Source of the DNA: M3007 sp037445225
GTDB taxonomy: Bacteria; Bacteroidota; Bacteroidia; Chitinophagales; Saprospiraceae
Assembly (NCBI GenBank): GCA_037445225.1
Contig: JBBIKW010000003.1
Span: forward strand, 62,001-126,000
Reading direction: 5' to 3'
Length of the DNA: 64,000 bases
The translations under genes were made by a program, and so were the position numbers. The notes under the pieces are model-generated. The model saw nothing but the letters and a program-made list of their open reading frames with translations, was not told where the DNA came from and did no database searches. This document shows, piece after piece, positions 53,141 through 62,315 of the stretch. Every line of letters starts with the position of its first letter. The first letter of the stretch is position 1.

Positions 53141-53148
53141 TACCTTTG
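53141..53148 (+). promoter_or_regulatory. Bacteroidota promoter TACCTTTG before tatC
   Basis: An exact TAnnTTTG match, with TTG at 53120-53122 18 nt upstream. The ATG at 53199 is 51 bp on. It would drive tatC-metF. Confidence 0.65.
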
Positions 53149-53198
53149 CCGCTACGCTCACCCTAAGCCAAGATAGGTTGCTCCCGAAATCGCGCGCT

Positions 53199-54080
53199 AT
53201 GCCATTAGATCAGCTTCACGAAGAGGAAAAAATGCTCCGAAAAGAGGGCGAGATGGGATTCTTCGACCACCTCACCGAGTTGCGCCAACGCATCCTGCGC
53301 TCGGCAGCAGCCATCCTCCTGATGGGAGCCGTGTGCTTTATCCAAAAGGAGATGGTCTTCGAAACTTTGGTGTTTGGCCCACGCCGACCGGACTTTTTCA
53401 CGTATCGAGCCCTGTGCTCCCTCTCCAACGCGATGGGTTTAGGCGACAAGATGTGCTTTTCGCCGGTGTCGTTCCAACTGATCACCCGCCAGTTAGGAGA
53501 GGTGCTCATGCAACACCTATACGTCTCCTTCTGGTTGGGGCTCATCTTGGCTTTTCCCTATGTGCTGTGGCAGTTCTGGCTCTTTCTCAAACCCGGCTTG
53601 CTCGAGTCGGAGCGGAAGGCCGTTCGCGGCGTCGTAGGCATCTGCTCCCTCCTCTTTCTCTTCGGGGTAGCCTTCGGATACTTTGTCATCGCGCCTTTTT
53701 CCATCAACTTTTTAGCGGGGTATAGCCTACCGGGCACAGAAGTTGCTCCTACGTTGGACTCCTACGTGACGTATATGACGATGTTTACCATTCCAATCGG
53801 CCTTTTCTTTGAGCTGCCGGTAGTGATTTACTTCTTGACCAAAATTGGGCTGGTGGGCTATCGCGCATTGCAGACCTATCGGCGCTATGCCTTTGTCGCT
53901 ATCCTTATCGTGGCGGCCATCATCACACCGCCCGACGTGGTGTCGCAGCTGATTGTGGCTACGCCCTTGTACGGGTTGTACGAGATCAGCATCCTGGTGG
54001 CTCGGCGAGAGCAGCGCCGCCGCGAGGCCGCCATCTTTTCCAATACTTCCGTTGCCGATGTCATAAAAGCCGAGTCATGA
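53199..54080 (+). CDS. tatC: Sec-independent translocase subunit TatC
   Basis: About 293 residues. The N-terminal cytoplasmic motif GFFDHLTELRQRI precedes six membrane helices. Loop motifs include FWLFLKPGLLESERKAV, which is the TatC signature, and RRYAFVAILIVAAIITPPDVVSQ. TatC recognises twin-arginine signal peptides and, with TatA, exports folded proteins. tatA is not in the window. A longer loop after helix 1 (GPRRPDFFTYRALCSLSNAMGLG...) is typical of Bacteroidota. TTG 53178 would add seven residues. It overlaps metF by ATGA. Confidence 0.95.
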   Translation: MPLDQLHEEEKMLRKEGEMGFFDHLTELRQRILRSAAAILLMGAVCFIQKEMVFETLVFGPRRPDFFTYRALCSLSNAMGLGDKMCFSPVSFQLITRQLGEVLMQHLYVSFWLGLILAFPYVLWQFWLFLKPGLLESERKAVRGVVGICSLLFLFGVAFGYFVIAPFSINFLAGYSLPGTEVAPTLDSYVTYMTMFTIPIGLFFELPVVIYFLTKIGLVGYRALQTYRRYAFVAILIVAAIITPPDVVSQLIVATPLYGLYEISILVARREQRRREAAIFSNTSVADVIKAES

Positions 54081-55036
54081 AAGTAACGGAGCACTTCGAA
54101 AAGGCCAAAGGTAAGACGCTCATCTCTTTCGAGGTATTGCCTCCCTTAAAGGGCGGAAGCATGCAGGCCATCTTTGATACGTTAGATCGCCTCATGGAAT
54201 TCAATCCGCCTTTCATAGATGTCACGTACCACCGCGAGGAATACATCTACAAGGTGCGCCCTTCGGGCTATTATGAAAAGGCGGCTATCCGCAAACGACC
54301 GGGCACCGTAGGCATCTGCGCCGCTATCATGCACCGCTACAAAGTAGATGCAGTGCCGCACCTCATCTGCGGCGGCTTTTCTAAGGAAGAAACCGAAAAC
54401 GCCCTCATCGACCTCAACTTTTTGGGGATCAACAACGTCCTGGCCCTGCGCGGCGACGCGCGCCGATTCGAAGAGCGCTTCGTCCCTCAAGAAAACGGCC
54501 ACGCCTTTGCCCTCGACTTGGTGCGCCAAATAGCCAATATGAATCAAGGGCGCTATTTAGACCCGGACATCATCAATGGAGAAAAGACAGACTTCTGCAT
54601 CGGCGTCGCCGGTTATCCGGAAAAACACTTTGAGGCGCCCAACTTAGAAACCGACCTCTACTACACGAAAATGAAGGTGGAGGCCGGCGCGCATTACATC
54701 GTCACCCAAATGTTTTTCGACAACCAAAAATATTTCGACTATGTGGCCGCCTGCCGAAAGGCCGGTATCGATGTGCCCATCGTGCCGGGGCTGAAGCCTA
54801 TAACGCGCCGACATCAGCTGACCAGCATTCCGCGCAAGTTTTTCGTGAATTTCCCGCAAGCCTTAGTGGAAGAGATAACTCGAGCGCCTAACGATGAAGC
54901 CGTGCGGCAAATAGGCATCGAGTGGTGCGCGCAGCAGTCTGTCGAGTTGAAAGCGGCAGGCGTACCCTGCCTGCACTATTACACCATGGGCGATGCCGAA
55001 ACCATCCGAGAGGTAGCCAAGCGAGCGGGCTTTTGA
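54077..55036 (+). CDS. metF: Methylenetetrahydrofolate reductase
   Basis: The 319-residue TIM-barrel flavoprotein has the catalytic glutamate in ISFEVLPP, the folate-site motif FIDVTYHREE, NVLALRGD, GVAGYPEKH and QMFFDN. It reduces 5,10-methylene-THF to 5-methyl-THF for methionine synthesis. It shares a 4-bp ATGA overlap with tatC, so the two are translated together, although their functions are unrelated. Its stop is 5 bp from the stop of convergent ileS. Confidence 0.95.
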   Translation: MKVTEHFEKAKGKTLISFEVLPPLKGGSMQAIFDTLDRLMEFNPPFIDVTYHREEYIYKVRPSGYYEKAAIRKRPGTVGICAAIMHRYKVDAVPHLICGGFSKEETENALIDLNFLGINNVLALRGDARRFEERFVPQENGHAFALDLVRQIANMNQGRYLDPDIINGEKTDFCIGVAGYPEKHFEAPNLETDLYYTKMKVEAGAHYIVTQMFFDNQKYFDYVAACRKAGIDVPIVPGLKPITRRHQLTSIPRKFFVNFPQALVEEITRAPNDEAVRQIGIEWCAQQSVELKAAGVPCLHYYTMGDAETIREVAKRAGF

Positions 55037-55041
55037 GCGCT

Positions 55042-58000
55042 TCAGGAAGTAGGCTCAAGGCTCGCTACCTGAATGCGCACCCAAACATCGTCTTCTAACT
55101 CGACAGGCGTGCCCTCGACAGCAGCGTCGAGCACCAGTTCGTTGGCGAGCACTTCTTGACGGATATACTCGCCAAACTTTTCTACGGCCGGCTGTATGGC
55201 GGGGTGGTTTTCGACCTCGACGCGGATGCGGTCGGTGACGTTAAAGCCTAAGTTTTTGCGCAGGTTCTGGATGCGATTGACCAAGTCGCGAGCTACGCCC
55301 TCTGCTTGCAGCTCGGGTGTAAGCGTCACGTCGAGTGCTACTGTAACCGTCCCATCACTGGCCGTTTTCCAGCCAGGCAAGTCTTCCACAGTGATGAGGA
55401 CATCCTCGAGCGCGATCGAATACGTATGGCCTTCGATCTGCAGGTCGAACGAGCCGTTTTTCTCCAGAGCGGCGATGTCACTTTGAGTTAAGGCAGCGAT
55501 CTGTTCAGCGGCCGCCTTCATGTGCTTACCCAGACGGGTGCCCAACGTTTTAAAGTTGGCCTTGGCTTTTTTCTTGATCAAGCCCGAAGCATCGGTGACG
55601 TATTCCAGGCGTTTGACGTTGATTTCGGAGAGGATGTAGTCTTGGACGCTCTCCACCTCGGCTTGAAAGCGCTCATCGAGCACGGGGAGCAAAGCGCGCT
55701 CCAGGGGCAAGCGCACCCGCAGCTTCTCGCGCTTGCGAATGCTGAGCGCCAACGAGCAGATGCGCCGAGCATAGTCCATACGGCGCTCCAAAGCGCGGTC
55801 TATCTTGTTCTCATCTGGGTGCGGCAGGTCGGTCAGGTGTACCGATACAGGCCAGACCGCTTCGCCCTGCTCCCGACGCGATGGCTCCGTGAGGTTTCGG
55901 TACAGCCAGTCGGCAAAAAAGGGAGCCACTGGAGAAAGGAGCTGAGAGAGTACGAGTAAGCACTCCGAGAGCGTCTGGTAGGCAGCGATCTTGTCGGTAT
56001 TGAGCTGTGCCTTCCAAAAGCGGCGGCGCGACAGCCGCACATACCAATTTGACAGGTACTCGTCTACGAAGTTTTCAATAAGCCGACAGGCTCGAGTGAC
56101 CTCGTAGTCGTCCATAGCCTCTCGGTATTGACCCACCAATGAGTGGAGACAAGACAGTATCCAACGGTCGAGTTCGGTGCGGCTTTGTAGGGGAACGGGT
56201 TGGTGCTGATGGAGCAAAAAGCCATCGACGTTAGCGTAAAGCGCAAAAAACGCGTAGGTGTGATACAGCGTGCCGAACAGCTGATTGCGCACTTCGACAA
56301 GCCGTTCCTCATCGAAGCGGAGGTTCTCCCATGGGTTCGCACTCGACATCATGTACCACCGCGTGGCGTCTGCTCCGTGTGTCTCGATAGTCCGGAAAGG
56401 GTCCACCACATTACCCCTGCTCTTAGACATCTTCTCTCCATTTTTGTCTAAGACCAACCCGTTTGACACTACGGTGCGAAAAGCCACCGAGTCAAACACC
56501 AAAGTGGCGATAGCGTGCAAGGTGTAAAACCACCCCCGCGTCTGATCTACTCCTTCGGCAATGAAGTCGGCCGGAAAATGGCGCCGAAAGGCCTCCTGAT
56601 GTTCAAACGGGTAGTGCCACTGGGCGTAGGGCATTGCTCCGCTGTCGAACCACACATCGATGAGGTCGGGTTCGCGATACATTGGTTTTCCAGAGGGCGA
56701 CACCAATACGACTTCGTCGATGTAGGGGCGATGTAAGTCCGCTGGCAACGATTGCTGTAAACCTAAGGCGCTATTGGCTCGCTCTATTTCGGCCTTCAGC
56801 TCCTCTATAGAGCCGATACAGCGCTCCTCGCGCCCGTCTGAGGTACGCCAGATCGGCAGAGGCGTCCCCCAATAGCGCGAACGCGAGAGGTTCCAGTCCT
56901 GAAGATTTTCTAGCCATTGGCCAAAGCGCCCCGTGCCGGTACTCTCTGGCTTCCAACGGATGGTGCGATTAAGCTCGACCATCCGCTCCCGCATGGCCGA
57001 GGTGCGAATGAACCAGGCGTCCAACGGATAATACAGCACAGGTTTATCGGTGCGCCAACAATGAGGATAGGTGTGCCGATATTTTTCTATGCGGAAGGCC
57101 TTTCCGTCTGCCTTCAAACGCAGGGCGATAAGTAAATCCGTGGGTTTAAAGTTGGGATCTCGCTGCACTTCTGCAGGGTAGTACTCTGCTTTGACATAGC
57201 GCCCTCCGAACTCAGGAACCTCATCGACAAACTTGCCTTGGGGGTCGACCAAGGGCAGCGGCAGGTCGGGGTTGAGTGGGTTGGGCAGACCGATAAAGGG
57301 CACGCCCGCCTCTCGACAAGCGCGAAAGTCGTCGGCCCCGAAGTAAGGAGCCGTATGCACTACGCCGGTACCATCCTCCGTAGTGACCCAGTTGCCCGAG
57401 ATAACGCGAAAAGCATGGGCTTCCAGCTGAGCCGTGTGGGCAGCCGGAGTGGGCAGCAATTGTTCGTAGCGCACCCCTACCAATTGCTGACCGAGGAACG
57501 GAGCGGACGCGCGCTGCCAGGGCAGCAGCTTATCGCCGGGCTGGAAAGCATCTACAGACAAGCCCTCTGCCTCTGGGTCAAAATAGGCAGAGAGCCGCTC
57601 CTCGGCCAAGACTACGCCGATGGGTTGACCCGTGTAAGGGTTTCGAGTGCGTATCTTTACATATGGGATGGCCGGCCCAACGGTTAAGGCAACATTGCTG
57701 GGTAAAGTCCACGGCGTCGTTGTCCAAGCCAGAATGTACACGGCTTCTTCCGGAGTGTCGAATAAAAAGGCCGATACCGCATCGCGGCGCACGCGAAACA
57801 TGGCCGCCACAGAGATGTCAGTAACTTCTCTGTAGGTGCCCGGCATATTTAGTTCGTGGCTCGAAAGGCCGGTCCCTGCAGCGGGGCTGTAAGGCTGGAT
57901 GGTAAAACCTTTATACAGGAAAGGTTCGCCCGCTGTCGTGCGTTTTTGGTACAGCTGCTGGAGGAGCCACCACACCGACTCGATATAGGTATTGTCGAAA

Positions 58001-58446
58001 GTGATGTAGGGATGCTCCAAGTCTACCCAATATCCCATGCGCCGCGTGAGGGCATCCCAATGATCTTTGTAGCGCATGACAGCGGCTCGGCAGGCTTCGT
58101 TGTAGGTCGCTATGCTGACGCTCTGGCCGATATCTTTCTTCGAGATGCCCAGCTCTTTTTCCACTTGGAGCTCTACGGGAAGTCCATGGGTGTCCCAGCC
58201 GGCCTTGCGCTCTACCCGATAGCCTTTGAGCGACCAGTAGCGGCAAAAGAGGTCTTTGATCGTGCGCGAAATCACGTGGTGTATGCCCGGCATGCCGTTG
58301 GCCGAAGGGGGGCCTTCGTAAAAGACGAAGGAGCGTTCGACAGGGCGCTGTTGCACCGAGCGTTCGAAGACACGTTCTGCCGTCCAGAATTCCAATACCT
58401 CCTCTTCAAAAGCGGGTAAGTTCAGCTGCTCAAACTCGCGATACAT
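55042..58446 (-). CDS. ileS: Isoleucyl-tRNA synthetase
   Basis: The 1134-residue class I synthetase has the HIGH equivalent in PSANGMPGIHHV (48-59) and RKAGWDTHGLPVE. The editing domain includes AWTTTPWTLPSN. KMSKS lies in NGEKMSKSRGN (about 672), and VDQTRGWFYTLH precedes it. The length and C-terminal extension (about 900-1134), without a zinc-finger end, fit the long IleS type found in Bacteroidota and eukaryotes. It charges tRNA-Ile and edits valine. No exact promoter box was found; TACTTTAG (58489-58496, minus strand) is a poor match. Confidence 0.97.
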   Translation of the reverse strand: MYREFEQLNLPAFEEEVLEFWTAERVFERSVQQRPVERSFVFYEGPPSANGMPGIHHVISRTIKDLFCRYWSLKGYRVERKAGWDTHGLPVELQVEKELGISKKDIGQSVSIATYNEACRAAVMRYKDHWDALTRRMGYWVDLEHPYITFDNTYIESVWWLLQQLYQKRTTAGEPFLYKGFTIQPYSPAAGTGLSSHELNMPGTYREVTDISVAAMFRVRRDAVSAFLFDTPEEAVYILAWTTTPWTLPSNVALTVGPAIPYVKIRTRNPYTGQPIGVVLAEERLSAYFDPEAEGLSVDAFQPGDKLLPWQRASAPFLGQQLVGVRYEQLLPTPAAHTAQLEAHAFRVISGNWVTTEDGTGVVHTAPYFGADDFRACREAGVPFIGLPNPLNPDLPLPLVDPQGKFVDEVPEFGGRYVKAEYYPAEVQRDPNFKPTDLLIALRLKADGKAFRIEKYRHTYPHCWRTDKPVLYYPLDAWFIRTSAMRERMVELNRTIRWKPESTGTGRFGQWLENLQDWNLSRSRYWGTPLPIWRTSDGREERCIGSIEELKAEIERANSALGLQQSLPADLHRPYIDEVVLVSPSGKPMYREPDLIDVWFDSGAMPYAQWHYPFEHQEAFRRHFPADFIAEGVDQTRGWFYTLHAIATLVFDSVAFRTVVSNGLVLDKNGEKMSKSRGNVVDPFRTIETHGADATRWYMMSSANPWENLRFDEERLVEVRNQLFGTLYHTYAFFALYANVDGFLLHQHQPVPLQSRTELDRWILSCLHSLVGQYREAMDDYEVTRACRLIENFVDEYLSNWYVRLSRRRFWKAQLNTDKIAAYQTLSECLLVLSQLLSPVAPFFADWLYRNLTEPSRREQGEAVWPVSVHLTDLPHPDENKIDRALERRMDYARRICSLALSIRKREKLRVRLPLERALLPVLDERFQAEVESVQDYILSEINVKRLEYVTDASGLIKKKAKANFKTLGTRLGKHMKAAAEQIAALTQSDIAALEKNGSFDLQIEGHTYSIALEDVLITVEDLPGWKTASDGTVTVALDVTLTPELQAEGVARDLVNRIQNLRKNLGFNVTDRIRVEVENHPAIQPAVEKFGEYIRQEVLANELVLDAAVEGTPVELEDDVWVRIQVASLEPTS

Positions 58447-58674
58447 TGCGTCGTTCCCTTTTCGCCGCGCAAACCTCGCAAGGTTTCTCTAAAGTATCGA
58501 CACTTTCCCGATATTTTCGCCCCACCTCTACGGCGTAGGGCAAGACGCCGCGCGTCATTTTAGCTCCTTGTTGCATCTTCGCAGCCAATTAGCAGCAATA
58601 GGCAACTGGGTTTTCCCTGTCGCCATGCTTTTCAGCATGCCATGCCGCAGGCGATACCGCACGAACAAGAAACG

Positions 58675-59688
58675 ATGCCGTTGTTTAAGATTCGCCGTCG
58701 AGGCTATTTCGGCTTTATGAGCGCCTCCGGCGAGGTGGTCATCGAGCCGCAATACTTAGAAGTCACGGACTTTGACGGTGGTTTTGCCCGCGTCCGCCTC
58801 AACGACTGCTGGGTATTACTCGATACGGTAGGGCGGCTGTACGTAAAGCGGCTGTACCGAACGATAGGCACCTTTTCAGAAGAGCGCGCCCGAGTACAGG
58901 TAGTGCGGCGCTGGGGATACGTGGACAAACGCGGCGTTGAGGTGATCGCTGCTCGCTTTGACTGGGCCGATAATTTCTCCGAGGGGCTGGCTGCGGTGCG
59001 GATAGAGGATCGGATGGGCTACATCGACCGAGAGGGGCGCTTCGCTCTTCGCCCCATCTATACGGCGGCCGGAGCGTTTCGGCAAGGATTAGCTCCGGCC
59101 GCTATAGAAGGGTGTTGTGGATTTATTGCTCGCGACGGACAGTTTGCCATTGAGCCCAGATGGGACGGCTGCCAGCCTTTCGACGGCCCTGCAGCAGTAG
59201 TAGTGGAGGGTGTACTGTGGGGCTTGATCGACCGCAGCGGCTCCATAGTGTTGCGCCCACAGTTTGAACTACCACCGCCGCCCTCTACAGTGCGCTTTAA
59301 AGAAGGGATGGCCAAGGCTTTCCTTTGTGGCAAATGCGGTTTTGTCACTCAAGACGGGAGCATCGCCATACCGCCGACGTTCGACATGGCCGGCGACTTT
59401 TCGGAGGGACTAGCTCCAGTGGAAATTAACGGCGCCTACGGTTACATCGACCTCGAAGGCCGCTTAGCGATATTGCCGAAGTTTGAATGCGCGGGCGACT
59501 TCTGTCAGGGTGCCGCGCCGGTACGAAGCCATGGGAAATGGGGCTATCTGCGTTCCGACGGCAGTTGGCTCATTCCGCCTACTTTCGATCATGCCGCTCC
59601 TTTTAGAGACGGGTTAGCCCTTGTTCACTTCCACGACAAGTGGCGCTACATCACTCTGGAAGGCGAAACCGTGTGGCAAGAAGCTTAA
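58675..59688 (+). CDS. WG-repeat protein
   Basis: About 337 residues built almost entirely of WG-type repeats of about 45-48 residues. Examples are RRWGYVDKRGVEVIAARFD, DRMGYIDREGRFALRPIY, GAYGYIDLEGRLAILPKF and GKWGYLRSDGSWLIPPTF, each followed by a FxEGLAxV turn. No signal peptide or membrane segment is visible, so it is probably cytoplasmic. WG-repeat proteins have no established biochemical role, and the fold is predicted to be a beta solenoid or propeller. ATG 58675 was chosen over 58642 because the repeats begin directly after it. Its TAA shares the palindrome TTAA with the stop of the convergent gene. Confidence 0.85.
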   Translation: MPLFKIRRRGYFGFMSASGEVVIEPQYLEVTDFDGGFARVRLNDCWVLLDTVGRLYVKRLYRTIGTFSEERARVQVVRRWGYVDKRGVEVIAARFDWADNFSEGLAAVRIEDRMGYIDREGRFALRPIYTAAGAFRQGLAPAAIEGCCGFIARDGQFAIEPRWDGCQPFDGPAAVVVEGVLWGLIDRSGSIVLRPQFELPPPPSTVRFKEGMAKAFLCGKCGFVTQDGSIAIPPTFDMAGDFSEGLAPVEINGAYGYIDLEGRLAILPKFECAGDFCQGAAPVRSHGKWGYLRSDGSWLIPPTFDHAAPFRDGLALVHFHDKWRYITLEGETVWQEA

Positions 59689-62213
59689 AAGAACAGCGCA
59701 TTGTACAGCAACAGCTTGCCGTTTTCCCAAAAGCACCGGAATACGGGGTCGTCTACGAAGTAGATCAATTGCCCCTCTCCCATACGTTGCACAGCGGCTA
59801 TAGGCGTCTTTTTTAGCCGCGGTTTCAATCGACTGCCAATAAAGCCGCGCATCACCAAGGTCTCGCCCAAGCGAAGAGGTACTATCGTGTTTTCACCCAC
59901 CTCATAGCACTGAGAGTGGTTTTTGAGCGAAAAATACCGCCTCGAAAGGCCGAAAGCCAGCGGATGGGTAGTGTCCACTTCCACTTGGACAATGGCGCCG
60001 AGTGCCTGTTGGCTCAGCTGATCGCGTTCGTGCGACTGATAGGCCTTGGGCACAGCGCTGGTTTCCACGGTATCTTTCTTAGGCTCCGACTTTATTCGGA
60101 TGTCGAAATCCTCTTTGCTAGCAAAAGCGCCCAAAGCCCTTTCGATAACTACCAAACGACCACCTTGGCGTACCCATTCTTGCAAAATACGCAGTGTATT
60201 TTCCGACAGGGAGTATTGACCATTAGGCAAAAGCAAGACCGAGTAGTCGCTCAGACGCACGCGCGAGAGGCGCTGTATCTCGATAGGAGTGACGGGGTAA
60301 TTTATATCTTGTTCGAGGAGATACCACAAGTGGCCAAAGGCGTTGTCGTCGGTCTCGTCGCTGTACAGGAGGGCGATCTCTGGGCGGCGCACGGGGACGA
60401 ATTTCTCAGAGCCCAGATCGCGCCCTTTTTCGATCCAGCCGCTGAAGATGGGGTGCGCTACCACATTGGTCGCTTGGGCAGCCTCTTGGACGATGCCGTC
60501 CAGTTCCGCACTTATCCCTGCATTATCTGCTCGGCTGATGACTAAGGTGCCGGCGTCAAAGTGTTGATCGGCCAAGGAGAAAGGCTGCAAGGCATACCGC
60601 ACGCGCACGTTGCGCTCGAGTACTTGGGCCAAGAAGCGCGCGTCGGCAGCAGACTTCCAATACACACACCAAGCATAAGGCGATGCCGCAATGCGCACAG
60701 GAGGCGCTTGAAAAGGCGTAAAAGGCCGCTTGGGTTCCAAACGCTGCTTAAGGGCATACGCCTCTAAACCATAGGCATAAGGCAGCGCCCAAGCCGTAAT
60801 GTCGTAGGTGAGCGAGTCCGTTAGGTGGTGCTCCGGCTCAAAGAGCACTTGCAGCAGCACAGCATTGGGCTGATAAGCGCTGAGGACGATGTCGTTTTCC
60901 AATACGTCGAACACCGTATCCTTGTTTTCTGTGTAGCTGAATCCCTTCAGCCCGCGCGCTACCGCACCCGAGCGCCCAAAGCGAATGCGGTGTCGCTCGA
61001 GCAGGCGGCATAGGGCATTGATTTTGTTGGGATCGTTACGGCTGCTGATCACAAAGCTCACATAAGTGCCGGGAGGCTTGCTGGCGTTTTGCTCAAAGTA
61101 CTTGCGAAAGTTCTCGACTAAGGCTGCGGCATTTTGACTGGCGATTTCGATGGTAGAGCGGCTCGTGGTCAGGTGGTGTAGGATGCGGTCGCGCAGGGTC
61201 AGCGTATCGCCCGCGGTCGTGACGATAGCGCGCCCTGCAGTGGAGTGCCCCGCCTGTTCGTAGGTCATGCCAATAGAGCCGTTAAACATCGGATAGGTAT
61301 CGCCGTACGACGGATAAAACAGGTCGAACACCTCTTTGGTAAAATATAGCCAGCCGTTTTGGTCGAAATAGCGCACGTGGTTTTTGCCTACTTCCGTTTG
61401 AAAAGAACGCTGCCACGGCGTAATGTATTCGTGGAGCGGTTCAGCGGCGGGTGCAAAATAGTACGGGGCATCTACGCCCTGTTCGTGCAGGTCGGCATGT
61501 ACGTGGGGCCGCCAGCGGTGATACAGTTCGAGGCGCTGCTGGGTCTCTATTTGAGTGGCCCACGCCCAGTCGCGGTTGAGGTCGAAATAGTAGTGGTTGG
61601 TGCGCCCGCGCGGCCAGGGTTCGAAGTGCTCGCGCGCATCCGGCACGGGTGTCTGTCGCCGATTGCTTACGCTCCGATACCAATGCGTGTAGCGATCGTA
61701 GCCGTCGGGATTGAGCGAAGGGTCTATAACGACAACGGTATTTTGGAGCCATCGCTCTACTTCCGGCTCGCTTTGAGTGGCCAATTGCCAGGCCAGCAAC
61801 ATGCTGCACTCCGAACCAGAAGGCTCATTGCCGTGTACGCTCATGCTCAACCAAACAATAGCAATAGGGGGCAAGTCACTCGCAACAGCCGCCTTGCCGT
61901 TCAGCTCCGACATGCCAATATGGCGGAGCCGAATCTCCTCTAAACGCGCAATGTTTTGGGGTGCTGAAAAAAAAGCGACATAAAGGGGGCGACCCTCGTA
62001 AGTTGTGCCGTATTGCTCCAAGCGCATCGTTTGAGGCGCATTCGCCGCCAAATATTCAAAATAACGCACCAACAGGTGGTGCGGCGTAAACTGTTCTCCG
62101 AGCCGGTGCGGCAAAAATTCATCCGGAGATTTGATTTGGGCCCGAATGGAGAGCGGCGATAACACTGCGCATTGCCAAACGAGCAGACTTACGAGGAGCC
62201 TTTGATAAATCAT
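59685..62213 (-). CDS. M14-family zinc carboxypeptidase, exported, with C-terminal extension
   Basis: The 842-residue product has a signal peptide (ending PLSIRAQ). The M14 domain has zinc ligands H127 and E130 in SVHGNEPSGSE, NPDGYDRY, a later histidine in ADLHEQG (H243), and the catalytic glutamate in GMTYEQAG (E319). About 430 residues follow, with a glutamine-amidotransferase-like part (LLLPNGQYSLSENTLRILQEWVRQGG). This long M14 form is frequent in Bacteroidota and is annotated there as a secreted peptidase. The frame opens at 62288; ATG 62213 was chosen for its signal peptide. No sorting domain is visible, so it may stay in the periplasm. Confidence 0.9.
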   Translation of the reverse strand: MIYQRLLVSLLVWQCAVLSPLSIRAQIKSPDEFLPHRLGEQFTPHHLLVRYFEYLAANAPQTMRLEQYGTTYEGRPLYVAFFSAPQNIARLEEIRLRHIGMSELNGKAAVASDLPPIAIVWLSMSVHGNEPSGSECSMLLAWQLATQSEPEVERWLQNTVVVIDPSLNPDGYDRYTHWYRSVSNRRQTPVPDAREHFEPWPRGRTNHYYFDLNRDWAWATQIETQQRLELYHRWRPHVHADLHEQGVDAPYYFAPAAEPLHEYITPWQRSFQTEVGKNHVRYFDQNGWLYFTKEVFDLFYPSYGDTYPMFNGSIGMTYEQAGHSTAGRAIVTTAGDTLTLRDRILHHLTTSRSTIEIASQNAAALVENFRKYFEQNASKPPGTYVSFVISSRNDPNKINALCRLLERHRIRFGRSGAVARGLKGFSYTENKDTVFDVLENDIVLSAYQPNAVLLQVLFEPEHHLTDSLTYDITAWALPYAYGLEAYALKQRLEPKRPFTPFQAPPVRIAASPYAWCVYWKSAADARFLAQVLERNVRVRYALQPFSLADQHFDAGTLVISRADNAGISAELDGIVQEAAQATNVVAHPIFSGWIEKGRDLGSEKFVPVRRPEIALLYSDETDDNAFGHLWYLLEQDINYPVTPIEIQRLSRVRLSDYSVLLLPNGQYSLSENTLRILQEWVRQGGRLVVIERALGAFASKEDFDIRIKSEPKKDTVETSAVPKAYQSHERDQLSQQALGAIVQVEVDTTHPLAFGLSRRYFSLKNHSQCYEVGENTIVPLRLGETLVMRGFIGSRLKPRLKKTPIAAVQRMGEGQLIYFVDDPVFRCFWENGKLLLYNALFF

Positions 62214-62315
62214 ATTTGCCTTGTGCAAGAGAAATAGAACATTGCGACGCGATAGGGCCGTTAGACAGAACAAATGCGCGGCAAACATGCGCTTTTTACG
62301 GCAAAACCAAAGTAG

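Noticed and set aside
57856..58419. A 187-codon plus-strand frame.
   Set aside because: It is antisense to the ileS catalytic domain, which is well conserved.
61359..61943. A 194-codon plus-strand frame.
   Set aside because: It is antisense to the M14 catalytic region with its zinc ligands.
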